This document shows positions 1-6,768 of a stretch of DNA of 39,551 nt, in pieces. Each line of letters begins with the position of its first letter. Within the stretch, counting starts at the first letter, position 1. The stretch lies in NCBI GenBank assembly GCA_965651265.1, contig CBFGRV010000029.1:1-39551 (forward strand), in the 5' to 3' direction. This DNA comes from CBFGRV01 sp965651265 (lineage in GTDB: Bacteria; Bacteroidota; Rhodothermia; Rhodothermales; VXPQ01). A program made the position numbers and the translations under genes. The notes beneath the pieces are model-generated. The model searched no databases, was not told the origin of the DNA, and worked only from the letters and a program-made list of their open reading frames with translations.

Positions 1-263
1 AGAGCCTCGCCTGCGGACTCGATGTCTCCGGGAAGCGCACGAGCCAGTCCACAGACAACGGGCCCGTTTACCTCCTGAACGACACGCGCCACGGCCTCGA
101 ACTGAGCGGGCGACGAGATAGGAAATCCGGCCTCGATTACATCCACATTGAGACGGGCCAACTGCTGCGCGAGCCTGACCTTCTCGGGAATGGTCATGGA
201 AGCTCCCGGCGCTTGCTCGCCGTCTCGTAACGTGGTGTCGAATATGATGACTCGATCCTTCAT
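1..263 (-). CDS. leuA: 2-isopropylmalate synthase, N-terminal part (cut by window edge)
   Basis: First committed step of leucine synthesis: condenses 2-ketoisovalerate with acetyl-CoA in the cytosol. Only the first 87 codons are in the window; the gene continues past position 1. The visible N-terminus reads MKDRVIIFDTTLRDGEQAPG, the metal- and substrate-binding DTTLRDGEQ signature of the DRE-TIM metallolyase family, followed by the expected VDVIEAGFP strand. The ATG at 263-261 is the natural start, since the family begins only a few residues before this motif. It lies 28 bases downstream of the leuB stop, so it is the fifth gene of the ilv-leu operon. Homocitrate and citramalate synthases share this motif and cannot be fully excluded from the fragment, but the operon context favours LeuA. 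Confidence 0.9.
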   Translation of the reverse strand, partial: MKDRVIIFDTTLRDGEQAPGASMTIPEKVRLAQQLARLNVDVIEAGFPISSPAQFEAVARVVQEVNGPVVCGLARALPGDIESAGEA

Positions 264-291
264 GATATTCAGCTTAACGATACAGAGGGGG

Positions 292-1401
292 TCAAGCGAC
301 CGTCGCCTCCTCCCTGTGGAGGGCAGCTTCTGCGATCTTCGCGGCCATTTCGGCCGTCGAGACCTGCGTACACCCCTCGTCGAAAATGTCGGCGGTCCGG
401 AATCCCTGTTCGAGGGCAGCATCCACGCCCGCGCGGAGCGCGGCGGCCGCCTGGTGCTCGTGCAGGTGCTCCAGCATCATCGCGCAGCTGAGGACGGCCG
501 CGATCGGATTGGCGAGGCCCTTCCCGGCGATGTCGGGCGCACTGCCGTGTACGGGCTCGAACAGGCCCACTCGCCCGCCGATGCTGGCGGATGGAAGCAG
601 TCCGAGCGAGCCCGGAAGCGTCGCCGCCAGATCCGACAGGATGTCACCGAAGAGATTCCCCGTGACGACGACATCGAAATCGGTGGGCCGGCGGATGATC
701 TGCATCGCCGCGTTGTCCACGTAGAGATGCTCGAGCTCCAAGTCGGGGAATTCGTCCTTATGGACGCGTGTGACGACCTCGCGCCAGAGCCGAGAGACAT
801 CCAGCACGTTGGCCTTGTCCACGGAAGTGACACGACCCCGCCGCCGACCGGCCGCCTCGAAGGCGACCCGGGCGATCCGCGCAACCTCCTCTTCGTCATA
901 CCGCATCGTATTGAAGGCCTCCTGCAGGCCGTTGCCGGCCGTGCGGCGCCCCCGCGGCTCGCCGAAATAGATCCCGCCGGTCAGCTCGCGCACGATCAGC
1001 AGGTCGGCGCCTGCGACGATCTCACTGCGCACCGGTGAGCGCGATGCCAACGACCGTGGCACTACGACAGGGCGCAGATTCGCGAAGACGGCAAGCTCCT
1101 TCCGAATCCGCAGGAGGCCGGCCTCCGGTCGACGATCGGCCGGGAGATCATCCCACTTCGACCCGCCGACCGCTCCCAAAAGCACGGCATCGGCCTCTCG
1201 GCACGCGCGGAGGGTCGCATCCGGGAGCGGCGAACCGTGGGCATCGATGGCGTTGCCCCCGATCGCCAGCTCCTGTGTTTCCAGCGAAAACCCGAACGCG
1301 GGCGCAAGCCGCTCCACAACATCCAGCGCCGCAGACGTCACCTCCCTACCGACACCGTCGCCCGGCAGCCACGCTACGTTGTATGTTCTCGAATCAGACA
1401 T
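292..1401 (-). CDS. leuB: 3-isopropylmalate dehydrogenase
   Basis: NAD-dependent oxidative decarboxylation of 3-isopropylmalate to 2-ketoisocaproate, the third leucine-pathway step, cytosolic. The 369-residue length is normal. Visible signatures are LPGDGVG near the N-terminus (12-18), ELTGGIYFGEPRG (139-151), VDKANVL (194-200, catalytic Lys), GNLFGDILSDLAA (248-260, metal-binding Asp residues) and FEPVHGSAPDIAGKG (281-295). The ELTGGIYFG form and the ilv-leu setting favour LeuB over isocitrate or tartrate dehydrogenase. It sits 36 bases after ilvC and 28 bases before leuA on the same strand, so it is very probably cotranscribed. leuC and leuD are not between leuB and leuA, where many operons carry them; they may lie beyond the left edge. 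Confidence 0.95.
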   Translation of the reverse strand: MSDSRTYNVAWLPGDGVGREVTSAALDVVERLAPAFGFSLETQELAIGGNAIDAHGSPLPDATLRACREADAVLLGAVGGSKWDDLPADRRPEAGLLRIRKELAVFANLRPVVVPRSLASRSPVRSEIVAGADLLIVRELTGGIYFGEPRGRRTAGNGLQEAFNTMRYDEEEVARIARVAFEAAGRRRGRVTSVDKANVLDVSRLWREVVTRVHKDEFPDLELEHLYVDNAAMQIIRRPTDFDVVVTGNLFGDILSDLAATLPGSLGLLPSASIGGRVGLFEPVHGSAPDIAGKGLANPIAAVLSCAMMLEHLHEHQAAAALRAGVDAALEQGFRTADIFDEGCTQVSTAEMAAKIAEAALHREEATVA

Positions 1402-1437
1402 TCACGCTCGAACCTGGCATTCAGAACGATCCTCGAC

Positions 1438-2469
1438 TCAGCCGGCCGTCGCTTCCGCAGCGGTCTCCTGCTTGGGCGCCCCACCGCGGATCCAGCTCAT
1501 CATCCCGCGAAGCCGCTTTCCGACCTTCTCCAGCGGATGCTGCTTGGACTGCTCCCGCATACGCAGGAGACCCTGACCTCCAGCCTCGCATTCGCTGATC
1601 CACTCGCGAGCAAACTGGCCGGACTGGACCTCCGACAGGATCTGCTTCATCCGCTCTTTGGTGGAGGGATCGATGACCCGCGGCCCGCGCGTGTAATTGC
1701 CGTATTCGGCCGTGTCGCTGATGGAGTAATTCATGTACTCGAGCCCGCCCTCGTAGATGAGGTCGACGATCAGCTTGAGCTCGTGCACGCACTCGAAGTA
1801 GGCCAGCTCCTCCGGGTAGCCCGCTTCCGTCAGCGTCTCGAAGCCTGCCTTGATGAGGGCTTCGGCGCCGCCGCACAGCACGGCCTGCTCGCCGAAGAGA
1901 TCGGTCTCCGTCTCGTCCTTGAAGGTCGTTTCGATCACGCCGGCCCGCGCGCCGCCGATGGCCGCCGCGTAGCTCAGCGCCAGATCCAGCGCCTGACCAC
2001 TTGCATCCTGAGCCACGGCAACGAGGCACGGCACTCCCTTACCCTCCTCGAAGACACGCCGCACCAGATGGCCCGGACCTTTCGGCGCCACCATGAACAC
2101 GTCGATGCCCTCATCCGGCACGATCTGTTCGAAATGGATGTTGAATCCATGGGCAAAGACGAGCGCATCTCCGGATTTCAACCCGGCCTTGATGGATTCT
2201 TCGTAGACGCGCTTCTGATGCTGATCCGGCACCAGAACCATGGTCACGTCGCTCCATTCGACGGCGTCGGCGATCGGCATCACCCGGAGGCCGCGGCTCT
2301 CGGCCTCCGTCCAGGAGGACGAGCCTTCCCGCAGCCCCACGACCACATCGACACCGCTGTCGCGGAGGTTCAAGGCATGGGCGTGCCCCTGGCTTCCGTA
2401 GCCGATGACGGCCACGCGGCGGGACTGGATGAGCGCCGGATCGGCGTTGTAGTGGACGTTTACAGACAT
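1438..2469 (-). CDS. ilvC: ketol-acid reductoisomerase (class I)
   Basis: Converts acetolactate or acetohydroxybutyrate to the dihydroxy acid by Mg-dependent alkyl migration and NADPH reduction; shared by valine, isoleucine and leucine synthesis. At 343 residues it is the short class I form. The dinucleotide loop GYGSQGHAHA is at 23-32, followed by GLREGSSSW (45-53), whose Arg and Ser residues are the usual NADPH-phosphate contacts. The APKGPGH motif, the metal-binding KDETETDLFGEQ segment and the second acidic site around ELAYFECVHELKLIVDL follow in normal order. The upstream gap to ilvN is unusually long (237 bases) and is filled by a heptad repeat array and its inverted copy. No Shine-Dalgarno sequence is evident before the ATG. 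Confidence 0.97.
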   Translation of the reverse strand: MSVNVHYNADPALIQSRRVAVIGYGSQGHAHALNLRDSGVDVVVGLREGSSSWTEAESRGLRVMPIADAVEWSDVTMVLVPDQHQKRVYEESIKAGLKSGDALVFAHGFNIHFEQIVPDEGIDVFMVAPKGPGHLVRRVFEEGKGVPCLVAVAQDASGQALDLALSYAAAIGGARAGVIETTFKDETETDLFGEQAVLCGGAEALIKAGFETLTEAGYPEELAYFECVHELKLIVDLIYEGGLEYMNYSISDTAEYGNYTRGPRVIDPSTKERMKQILSEVQSGQFAREWISECEAGGQGLLRMREQSKQHPLEKVGKRLRGMMSWIRGGAPKQETAAEATAG

Positions 2470-2499
2470 GCTCTATCGTCTAGCTTGAAGGTGGAAGAA

Positions 2500-2625
2500 G
2501 TCGGATGTCAGAGGTCGGAAGTCAGAGGTCGGAAGTCAGAGGTCGGAAGTCAGAGGTCGGATGTCAGAAGTCGGATGTCAGAAGTCGGATGTCAGAGGTC
2601 GGAGGTCAGAAGTCGGATGTCATAT
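2500..2625 (+). repeat. heptanucleotide tandem array, GTCRGAN x about 18
   Basis: An uninterrupted run of 7-base units with no spacers, in the ilvN-ilvC gap. Units alternate GTCGGA+N and GTCAGA+N, giving a higher-order 14-base period (for example GTCGGAAGTCAGAG). Position 7 is mostly A, G or T. The last unit (2619-2625, GTCATAT) is degenerate. Seven is not a multiple of three and the run lies outside any gene, so it is not coding. In the operon transcript it reads as (TCYGACN)n. It resembles in kind the short tandemly repeated heptamers (STRR) of cyanobacteria, though not necessarily in origin. Confidence 0.95.
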
Positions 2626-2671
2626 GGCTCAGGCTCATTAGTCCGACTTCTGACCTCTGAACTCTGACCTC
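2591..2671. repeat. inverted repeat: heptad array end against an inverted copy
   Basis: Positions 2643-2671 carry the same heptads on the opposite strand. Their reverse complement reads GAG-GTCAGAG-TTCAGAG-GTCAGAA-GTCGG. This matches array units 2591-2616 (GTCAGAG, GTCGGAG, GTCAGAA, GTCGG) over 26 bases with two differences. The ilvN-ilvC intergenic RNA could therefore form a stem of about 26 base pairs with a loop of roughly 25 bases between the two genes. No T-run follows in the transcribed direction, so it does not look like an ordinary intrinsic terminator. RNA processing, partial polarity between ilvN and ilvC, or a repeat-family insertion are possible. Confidence 0.8.
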
Positions 2672-2706
2672 ATTTTGTTTATTGACAGCGGGGAGCTCAC
2701 CTGCCC

Positions 2707-3285
2707 TCAGTCTCCAAACTGCATCGCGCGGCTCATGGCCACGCGCCCGCTGCGAGCGATCTCTTCGATACCGTGCGGTTGCATCATGCCGATGAAGGCG
2801 TTGATCTTTTTCGTCGGGCCGGTGAGCTCGAACGTAATTGTATCCGTGGTCACGTCGACGACCTTCCCGCGGAAGATATCGAGGGTGTCCATCAGCTCGG
2901 ATCGGTTCTGAGCCGTGTAGCGGATCTTGAGCAGGCAGAGCTCGCGCTCCACATAGTGCTTCTCCGTAAGGTCCTCGACCTCCAGCACGTCCACGAGCCG
3001 GTTCAGCTGACGGTTGACCTGCGCGATGATACGATCGTCTCCGGTCGTCACCACCGTCATGCGTGAGACCGTTGGATCGTCGGTCTCCCCAACAGCTACG
3101 CTCTCGAGATTGAAGCCCCGGGCCGAGAACAGATTGATGACGCGGTTCAGCGCACCGATGGAATTCTCCACCAGGACGGCGATGATGTGGCGCGTCATCC
3201 GCTTCTTTTCATCCGAATGGATGGGCTCGCCCTGCGCGCGCCGGCGGATTATCTGTTGAGGCGTTAGTGTGATGATGTCAGACAT
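2707..3285 (-). CDS. ilvN: acetolactate synthase, small regulatory subunit
   Basis: Regulatory partner of IlvB; its ACT domain binds valine and sets feedback inhibition of the holoenzyme. The ACT domain starts at about residue 31 (HIIAVLVENSIGALNRVINLF) with the family's ARGFNLESVAVG segment, and the C-terminal IlvN domain carries ELCLLKI and a late TGPTKKINAFI stretch. At 192 residues it is slightly long. The extra 28 residues before the internal ATG at 3201 are charged and polar; if translation starts there the protein is 164 residues, the usual size. The gene is bracketed by GTCRGAN heptad arrays on both sides, while the other junctions of this operon are only 28-36 bases long. Confidence 0.95.
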   Translation of the reverse strand: MSDIITLTPQQIIRRRAQGEPIHSDEKKRMTRHIIAVLVENSIGALNRVINLFSARGFNLESVAVGETDDPTVSRMTVVTTGDDRIIAQVNRQLNRLVDVLEVEDLTEKHYVERELCLLKIRYTAQNRSELMDTLDIFRGKVVDVTTDTITFELTGPTKKINAFIGMMQPHGIEEIARSGRVAMSRAMQFGD

Positions 3286-3296
3286 AGTGCGACGAG

Positions 3297-3345
3297 CTCA
3301 GAAGTCAGAGTTCGGAAGTCAGAGGTCGGAAGTCAGAGGTCAGAG
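3297..3345 (+). repeat. second heptanucleotide array, GTCRGAN x 7
   Basis: Seven consecutive 7-base units in the ilvB-ilvN gap: CTCAGAA, GTCAGAG, TTCGGAA, GTCAGAG, GTCGGAA, GTCAGAG, GTCAGAG. It has the same consensus, phase and orientation as the larger array on the other side of ilvN, with more decay at its left end. There is no inverted copy beside it. It lies in a 121-base intergenic gap between cotranscribed genes. Confidence 0.92.
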
Positions 3346-3406
3346 GTCGTTTACGAGCGCTATCGAAAGAACGGACCTCCGTCTCCTTTCCCACTCATTT
3401 CTAATT

Positions 3407-5206
3407 CTAGACAAATGCATTCGGCGTCAGGCGCTTCGTGATCATCTCATCCGTCGATGCGCCGGCCGGCACCATCGGGAAGACCATCTCCTCCTTGACG
3501 ACGCGAAACTCCATCAAGACGGGACGATCGTTGATGGTCCACGCCTGCTCGATGATCGCATCCACCTCCTCCGGCTTCTCCGCGCGGAGCCCGACGCAGT
3601 GATGCGCCTCGGCCAGCTTGACGAAATCCGGATTCGTGTTGGTCAGGTCCGTGTGGCTGAAGCGCTCTTCGTGGAAGAGCTCCTGCCACTGCCGCACCAT
3701 CCCGAGGAAGTTGTTGTTGATGACGACGATCTTGACGGGCAGCTTGTGCGCCGCGATGACGCTGAGTTCTTGGGCGTTCATCACGAAGCCTCCATCGCCG
3801 CTGACCGACAGGACGGTCTTACCTGTGCCGCGGAGCCCGAAGGCCGCCCCCATCGCCGCCGGCAGGCTGAAGCCCATCGTACCCAGGCCGCCCGACGTAA
3901 TGTGAGACCGCGGATGGATGAATTTGAAGTACTGCGCCGACCACATCTGGTGCTGGCCGACGTCGGTGATCACGACGGCATCACCATTCGTTCTTGCACG
4001 CAGCCGCTCGATGACGTACTGGGCCCGCAGGCGGCCGTCTGAATTCTCGTACTCGAGCGGGCACTCGGCGCGCCATTCGGCAATCTGATCGAGCCACTCT
4101 TTGGTCGGGCGCTCATCGATCATCGGGAGCATCCGCTCAAGCACCTCGCGAACGTCCCCCACGATGGCGCAGTCGACGTACACATTCTTGGAGATGCAGG
4201 ATGCATCGATGTCGATGTGGATGATCTTGGCGTGAGGCGCCCACGACTCGAGCTTGCCCGTGACGCGGTCGTCAAAGCGCGCGCCGACGGCGATGATCAA
4301 ATCGGCGTTCTGGACGGCCATGTTGGCATACCAGGTGCCGTGCATGCCCAGCATGCCCAGCGACAGCTCGTCATCCTCCGGAAAAGCCCCCAGGCCATGA
4401 AGCGTGGTCGTCACCGGAATGCGCGTCTTGCGGGCCATCTGCGTCAGAAGCTCGCTGGCTCCGCCGCTCACTGTGCCCCCGCCGACATAGAACAGGGGTT
4501 TGCGGGAGGATGCGATCATGGCCGCCGCGCGGCGCAGTTTGTCGCCGTCGGCGGGTGGCGGGATGCGGTAGCCGCGCAGACCGATGTCATCCGGGTATTC
4601 GAACTCCGTTTCGGCCAGCAGCACGTCCTTGGGCAGGTCCACCACGACGGGGCCGGGCCTCCCCGTCCTCGCGATGTAATAGGCCTGTTTCACGGTCTTT
4701 GCCAGATCGCGGACGTCACGCACGAGGAAGCTGTGCTTCGTGATGCTCCGCGTTACACCGATCGTGTCGGTTTCCTGAAAGGCATCATTGCCGATCAGCG
4801 GCGTGGGTACCTGCCCGGTAAACACCACGATGGGCACCGAGTCCATGTAGGCATCGGCGATTCCGGTAACGGTGTTCGTCGCACCCGGGCCGCTCGTCAC
4901 GAGGACGGTGCCGACTTTGCCGGTTGCTTTGGCGTAGCCTTCGGCCGCGTGGGTCCCGCCTTGCTCGTGCCTGACCAGCACGTGCTCGAAGGACGGCTTC
5001 AGGCGGGCCAACTCGTCATACACCTTGATGACGGCACCGCCGGGATGGCCGAAGACGACTTCGACCCCCTCCATCTCCAGCGCCCGGAGGAAAATTTCGG
5101 CGCCGCTCATCTTCTTGCCGACGAAGCTTGGGCGCGGCGCCGGGTGCCCATTGCCGCTGTTTTTCGGAGAGGTTTTCGTGATGGTTGCTTGGTCCTCTTT
5201 CATCAT
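3407..5206 (-). CDS. ilvB: acetolactate synthase, large catalytic subunit
   Basis: ThDP- and FAD-dependent enzyme that condenses two pyruvates, or pyruvate with 2-ketobutyrate; entry point of valine, leucine and isoleucine synthesis. At 599 residues it is full length. GHPGGAVIKVYDEL (53-66) and RHEQGGTHAAEGYA (79-92, with catalytic Glu81) mark the N-terminal PYR domain. The C-terminal ThDP motif is the GDGGFVMN...NNNFLGM pair. The FAD-binding central domain is present (GARFDDRVTGKLESW). Two adjacent ATG codons (5206-5204 and 5203-5201) could start it; the first 30 residues are a polar extension. It is the first structural gene of the operon, 260 bases after the stop of a putative Ile/Leu-rich leader ORF. 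Confidence 0.97.
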   Translation of the reverse strand: MMKEDQATITKTSPKNSGNGHPAPRPSFVGKKMSGAEIFLRALEMEGVEVVFGHPGGAVIKVYDELARLKPSFEHVLVRHEQGGTHAAEGYAKATGKVGTVLVTSGPGATNTVTGIADAYMDSVPIVVFTGQVPTPLIGNDAFQETDTIGVTRSITKHSFLVRDVRDLAKTVKQAYYIARTGRPGPVVVDLPKDVLLAETEFEYPDDIGLRGYRIPPPADGDKLRRAAAMIASSRKPLFYVGGGTVSGGASELLTQMARKTRIPVTTTLHGLGAFPEDDELSLGMLGMHGTWYANMAVQNADLIIAVGARFDDRVTGKLESWAPHAKIIHIDIDASCISKNVYVDCAIVGDVREVLERMLPMIDERPTKEWLDQIAEWRAECPLEYENSDGRLRAQYVIERLRARTNGDAVVITDVGQHQMWSAQYFKFIHPRSHITSGGLGTMGFSLPAAMGAAFGLRGTGKTVLSVSGDGGFVMNAQELSVIAAHKLPVKIVVINNNFLGMVRQWQELFHEERFSHTDLTNTNPDFVKLAEAHHCVGLRAEKPEEVDAIIEQAWTINDRPVLMEFRVVKEEMVFPMVPAGASTDEMITKRLTPNAFV

Positions 5207-5272
5207 GATCTATTCGGAGCTGGCGTTCAGGCAGGGTGACTACGAGTTGACCAAACCCATGCGATACGGGCC

Positions 5273-5302
5273 GGTCCATTGGCGGAGAGCGGTCGATGGA
5301 CC
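5273..5302 (-). promoter_or_regulatory. perfect 7-bp hairpin in the ilvB 5' leader
   Basis: GGTCCAT and ATGGACC (5302-5296 against 5279-5273 in transcript order) are perfectly complementary around a 16-base loop. The hairpin sits about 70 bases before the ilvB ATG, downstream of the other leader structures, and has no U-tract after it. It could be an extra leader structure or chance. Confidence 0.35.
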
Positions 5303-5465
5303 GCGGCGTGGGTATCGAATGCAGGCGGAGACGAACGTCCCTTCAGCAACCGATTCGAGTAAAGTGTCGAGCGCATCTTTTTGTCGGCTTCCGGAGGGTC
5401 AAGCCCTCAACCTCCGACTGATGCGTTCGCATACTTGAGATGTGTTAAGGGATTGACCCGGTCCT

Positions 5466-5564
5466 TTAGCCCGTAATGAGAATAAGGCCGATAAGAAGGA
5501 GGATGGTCGACGCAAGTCGACCAATAAGGAGGTCAATCCCGACAAGCCCGGCTACGGCTGACAC
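5466..5564 (-). CDS. putative Ile/Leu/Val-rich leader peptide of the ilv-leu operon
   Basis: A 32-codon ORF read from a GTG at 5564-5562 to TAA at 5468-5466, in the transcribed direction ahead of ilvB. By my count 18 of 32 residues are Ile, Leu or Val, and the C-terminal end reads STILLLIGLILITG. An AGGGG (5579-5575) lies 10 bases before the GTG and could be its ribosome-binding site. An ATG at 5621-5619 in the same frame would give 51 residues; the added part is ordinary in composition. A perfect hairpin, GGTCGAC-TTGC-GTCGACC (5522-5505), lies inside the ORF. The role inferred is that of known ilv and leu leader peptides, whose translation senses charged branched-chain tRNAs; the product itself need not be functional. 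The composition could also be chance or a small membrane peptide. Confidence 0.5.
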   Translation of the reverse strand: MSAVAGLVGIDLLIGRLASTILLLIGLILITG

Positions 5565-6064
5565 ACGGACGTCGCCCCTGATAGAGCGAGGGTGCGTTGG
5601 TATGTGTGACAGCGTCAGCATGGCTCGATTCAGCAACGGATACGGCCGAGCGTCGGAATTCTTCCCGACCGCACTAAAGAACGCCAATCCCGACCCGGAG
5701 ATCAAGCTATGCTCAGGGCAAAGATGCAAGCCCTCCGGTTGAGCCAGTGTATTTTCGGTAGCGCTTACACTTACATTTCGTCGGCGTACAGCCTCATGGA
5801 CTTTGACATTTTAAGATAATCAGCGTGTTGCCCTTTTAAAAAGGCGCCTCATTTCCTCGATTTGCCTTTCGGCCGCTCATCTATTCACGGAAGCTTCACA
5901 ATTTCTGCCGTTCGGATGTCTGGGCCTTAAGAAAACGCTTCCAATCCACGATGGCACTAACGATTGGGAAGTTTGTGGCCACACGCCCCTTTACTTTCTA
6001 ACGTCCTCGCACTTCATTGCCTCAAAGTTTTTACTCAGAATGCTTAACCACACCCATCGCCTCC
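5565..6064. other. intergenic interval between ilv leader and porin gene
   Basis: About 500 bases with no convincing gene. It is noticeably more AT-rich than its surroundings from about 5750 onward, as expected for a divergent promoter region serving the ilv operon (leftward) and the porin gene (rightward). It contains a near-palindrome CCTTTTAAAAAGG at 5832-5844. I cannot assign -35/-10 or Bacteroidota-type -33/-7 elements with confidence. Confidence 0.5.
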
Positions 6065-6760
6065 ATGCGCATGAAAGCCAAACACATCGCCATCGTCCTT
6101 GTCCTCGCGACTTCACTTCCGGCAGCCTCCACCTCTAAAGCCCAGCACTTCCGGTTTGGTGCTGACGTCGTAAGCCGATACGTCTGGCGCGGGTCCGACA
6201 TCGGGGAGTCACCGAGCATCCAGCCCTCGCTTTCGGTGAGCGCTCGCGGTTTCGAGATCGGCACGTGGGCGTCCTACGCGATCGACCCCGAGTCGTCGAC
6301 GTCGAACGAACACGACCTGTGGCTTGGCTTCACGACCGGCCCCATCTCTTTCGGAGTCACCGATTACTACTTCCCCAACCTGGGCGCCGGCTTCTTCGAT
6401 TTCGATGACGATGGTGCGGGCGCGCATTACATCGAACCCTATGCGGCGTTCTCCGGCCCGGCAGCATTTCCGATCGCCCTGTTCGCAGGCGTTTTCGCCT
6501 ACAACGACCCGGATCGCTCCGTATATCTCAACGCCACGTACCCCTTCACCGTCGAGAACGTCGCCATTTCGGTCGGATTGGGCGCCTCCGCCGCGAAAAG
6601 CGCCATGTACGGGACGAGCGGTTTCGGCATCGTTGAACTGACGCTTCGGGCATCGCGCGAGCTTCAGCTGACCGACCGTCTATCGATCCCGCTCTCCGTG
6701 GGATACGTATTGAATCCCTATGCGGAAAAGAGCTTCCTCATTCTGGGCATCACCCTTTGA
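6065..6760 (+). CDS. TorF-family putative outer-membrane porin
   Basis: Predicted small outer-membrane beta-barrel, 231 residues. From the ATG at 6065 the protein begins with a signal peptide: basic MRMKAK, hydrophobic IAIVLVLATSLPA, and a likely cut after SKA-26 just before Gln27. The mature part opens with VVSRYVWRGSDIGESPSIQPSL, matching the conserved opening of the TIGR02001/TorF family (a strand, then Y-x-F/W-R-G). It continues as alternating strands typical of a barrel (FEIGTWASYA, ISFGVTDYYFPN, VAISVGLGAS) and ends in a hydrophobic/aromatic-rich strand, SFLILGITL. An upstream in-frame TTG (6017) exists but would put 16 polar residues before the signal. Substrate is unknown. It converges on fbp with only 8 bases between stops. 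Confidence 0.7.
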   Translation: MRMKAKHIAIVLVLATSLPAASTSKAQHFRFGADVVSRYVWRGSDIGESPSIQPSLSVSARGFEIGTWASYAIDPESSTSNEHDLWLGFTTGPISFGVTDYYFPNLGAGFFDFDDDGAGAHYIEPYAAFSGPAAFPIALFAGVFAYNDPDRSVYLNATYPFTVENVAISVGLGASAAKSAMYGTSGFGIVELTLRASRELQLTDRLSIPLSVGYVLNPYAEKSFLILGITL

Positions 6761-6768
6761 GAGGTTCG

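Larger units (their letters stand above)
5207..5564 (-). promoter_or_regulatory. candidate ilv leader / attenuator RNA upstream of ilvB
   Basis: In transcript order the region holds these elements. (1) A short leader ORF. (2) GGGATTGACC inside that ORF (5540-5531), exactly complementary over 10 bases to GGTCAATCCC just after its stop (5458-5449). (3) GGGTCAA (5459-5453), overlapping element 2's second arm, exactly complementary to TTGACCC (5402-5396). (4) A local two-tier hairpin at 5418-5383 (GTCGG...GAGGG cttga CCCTC...CCGAC) that uses the same CCC as pairing 3. These 1:2, 2:3 and 3:4 alternatives are the layout of ribosome-mediated attenuation. The last hairpin is followed by AAAAA, not a U-tract, so a classic intrinsic terminator is missing. 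The output step may be Rho-dependent, translational or absent. I cannot place a promoter confidently. Confidence 0.5.

Noticed and set aside
1237..2667. 476-codon open frame on the plus strand
   Set aside because: It runs antisense through leuB, ilvC and the heptad array; its composition is that of a mirror frame in GC-rich DNA, with no recognisable domain.
2500..3345. CRISPR array
   Set aside because: The repeats are 7-bp units in direct contact with no spacers, and no cas genes are present.
5383..5418. Rho-independent terminator after the ilv leader ORF
   Set aside because: The hairpin is followed by AAAAA in the transcribed direction, not a U-tract, so I describe it only as part of a leader structure.
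5832..5844. Operator-like near-palindrome CCTTTTAAAAAGG
   Set aside because: Short and AT-centred; it could occur by chance in a promoter region and no regulator gene is adjacent.
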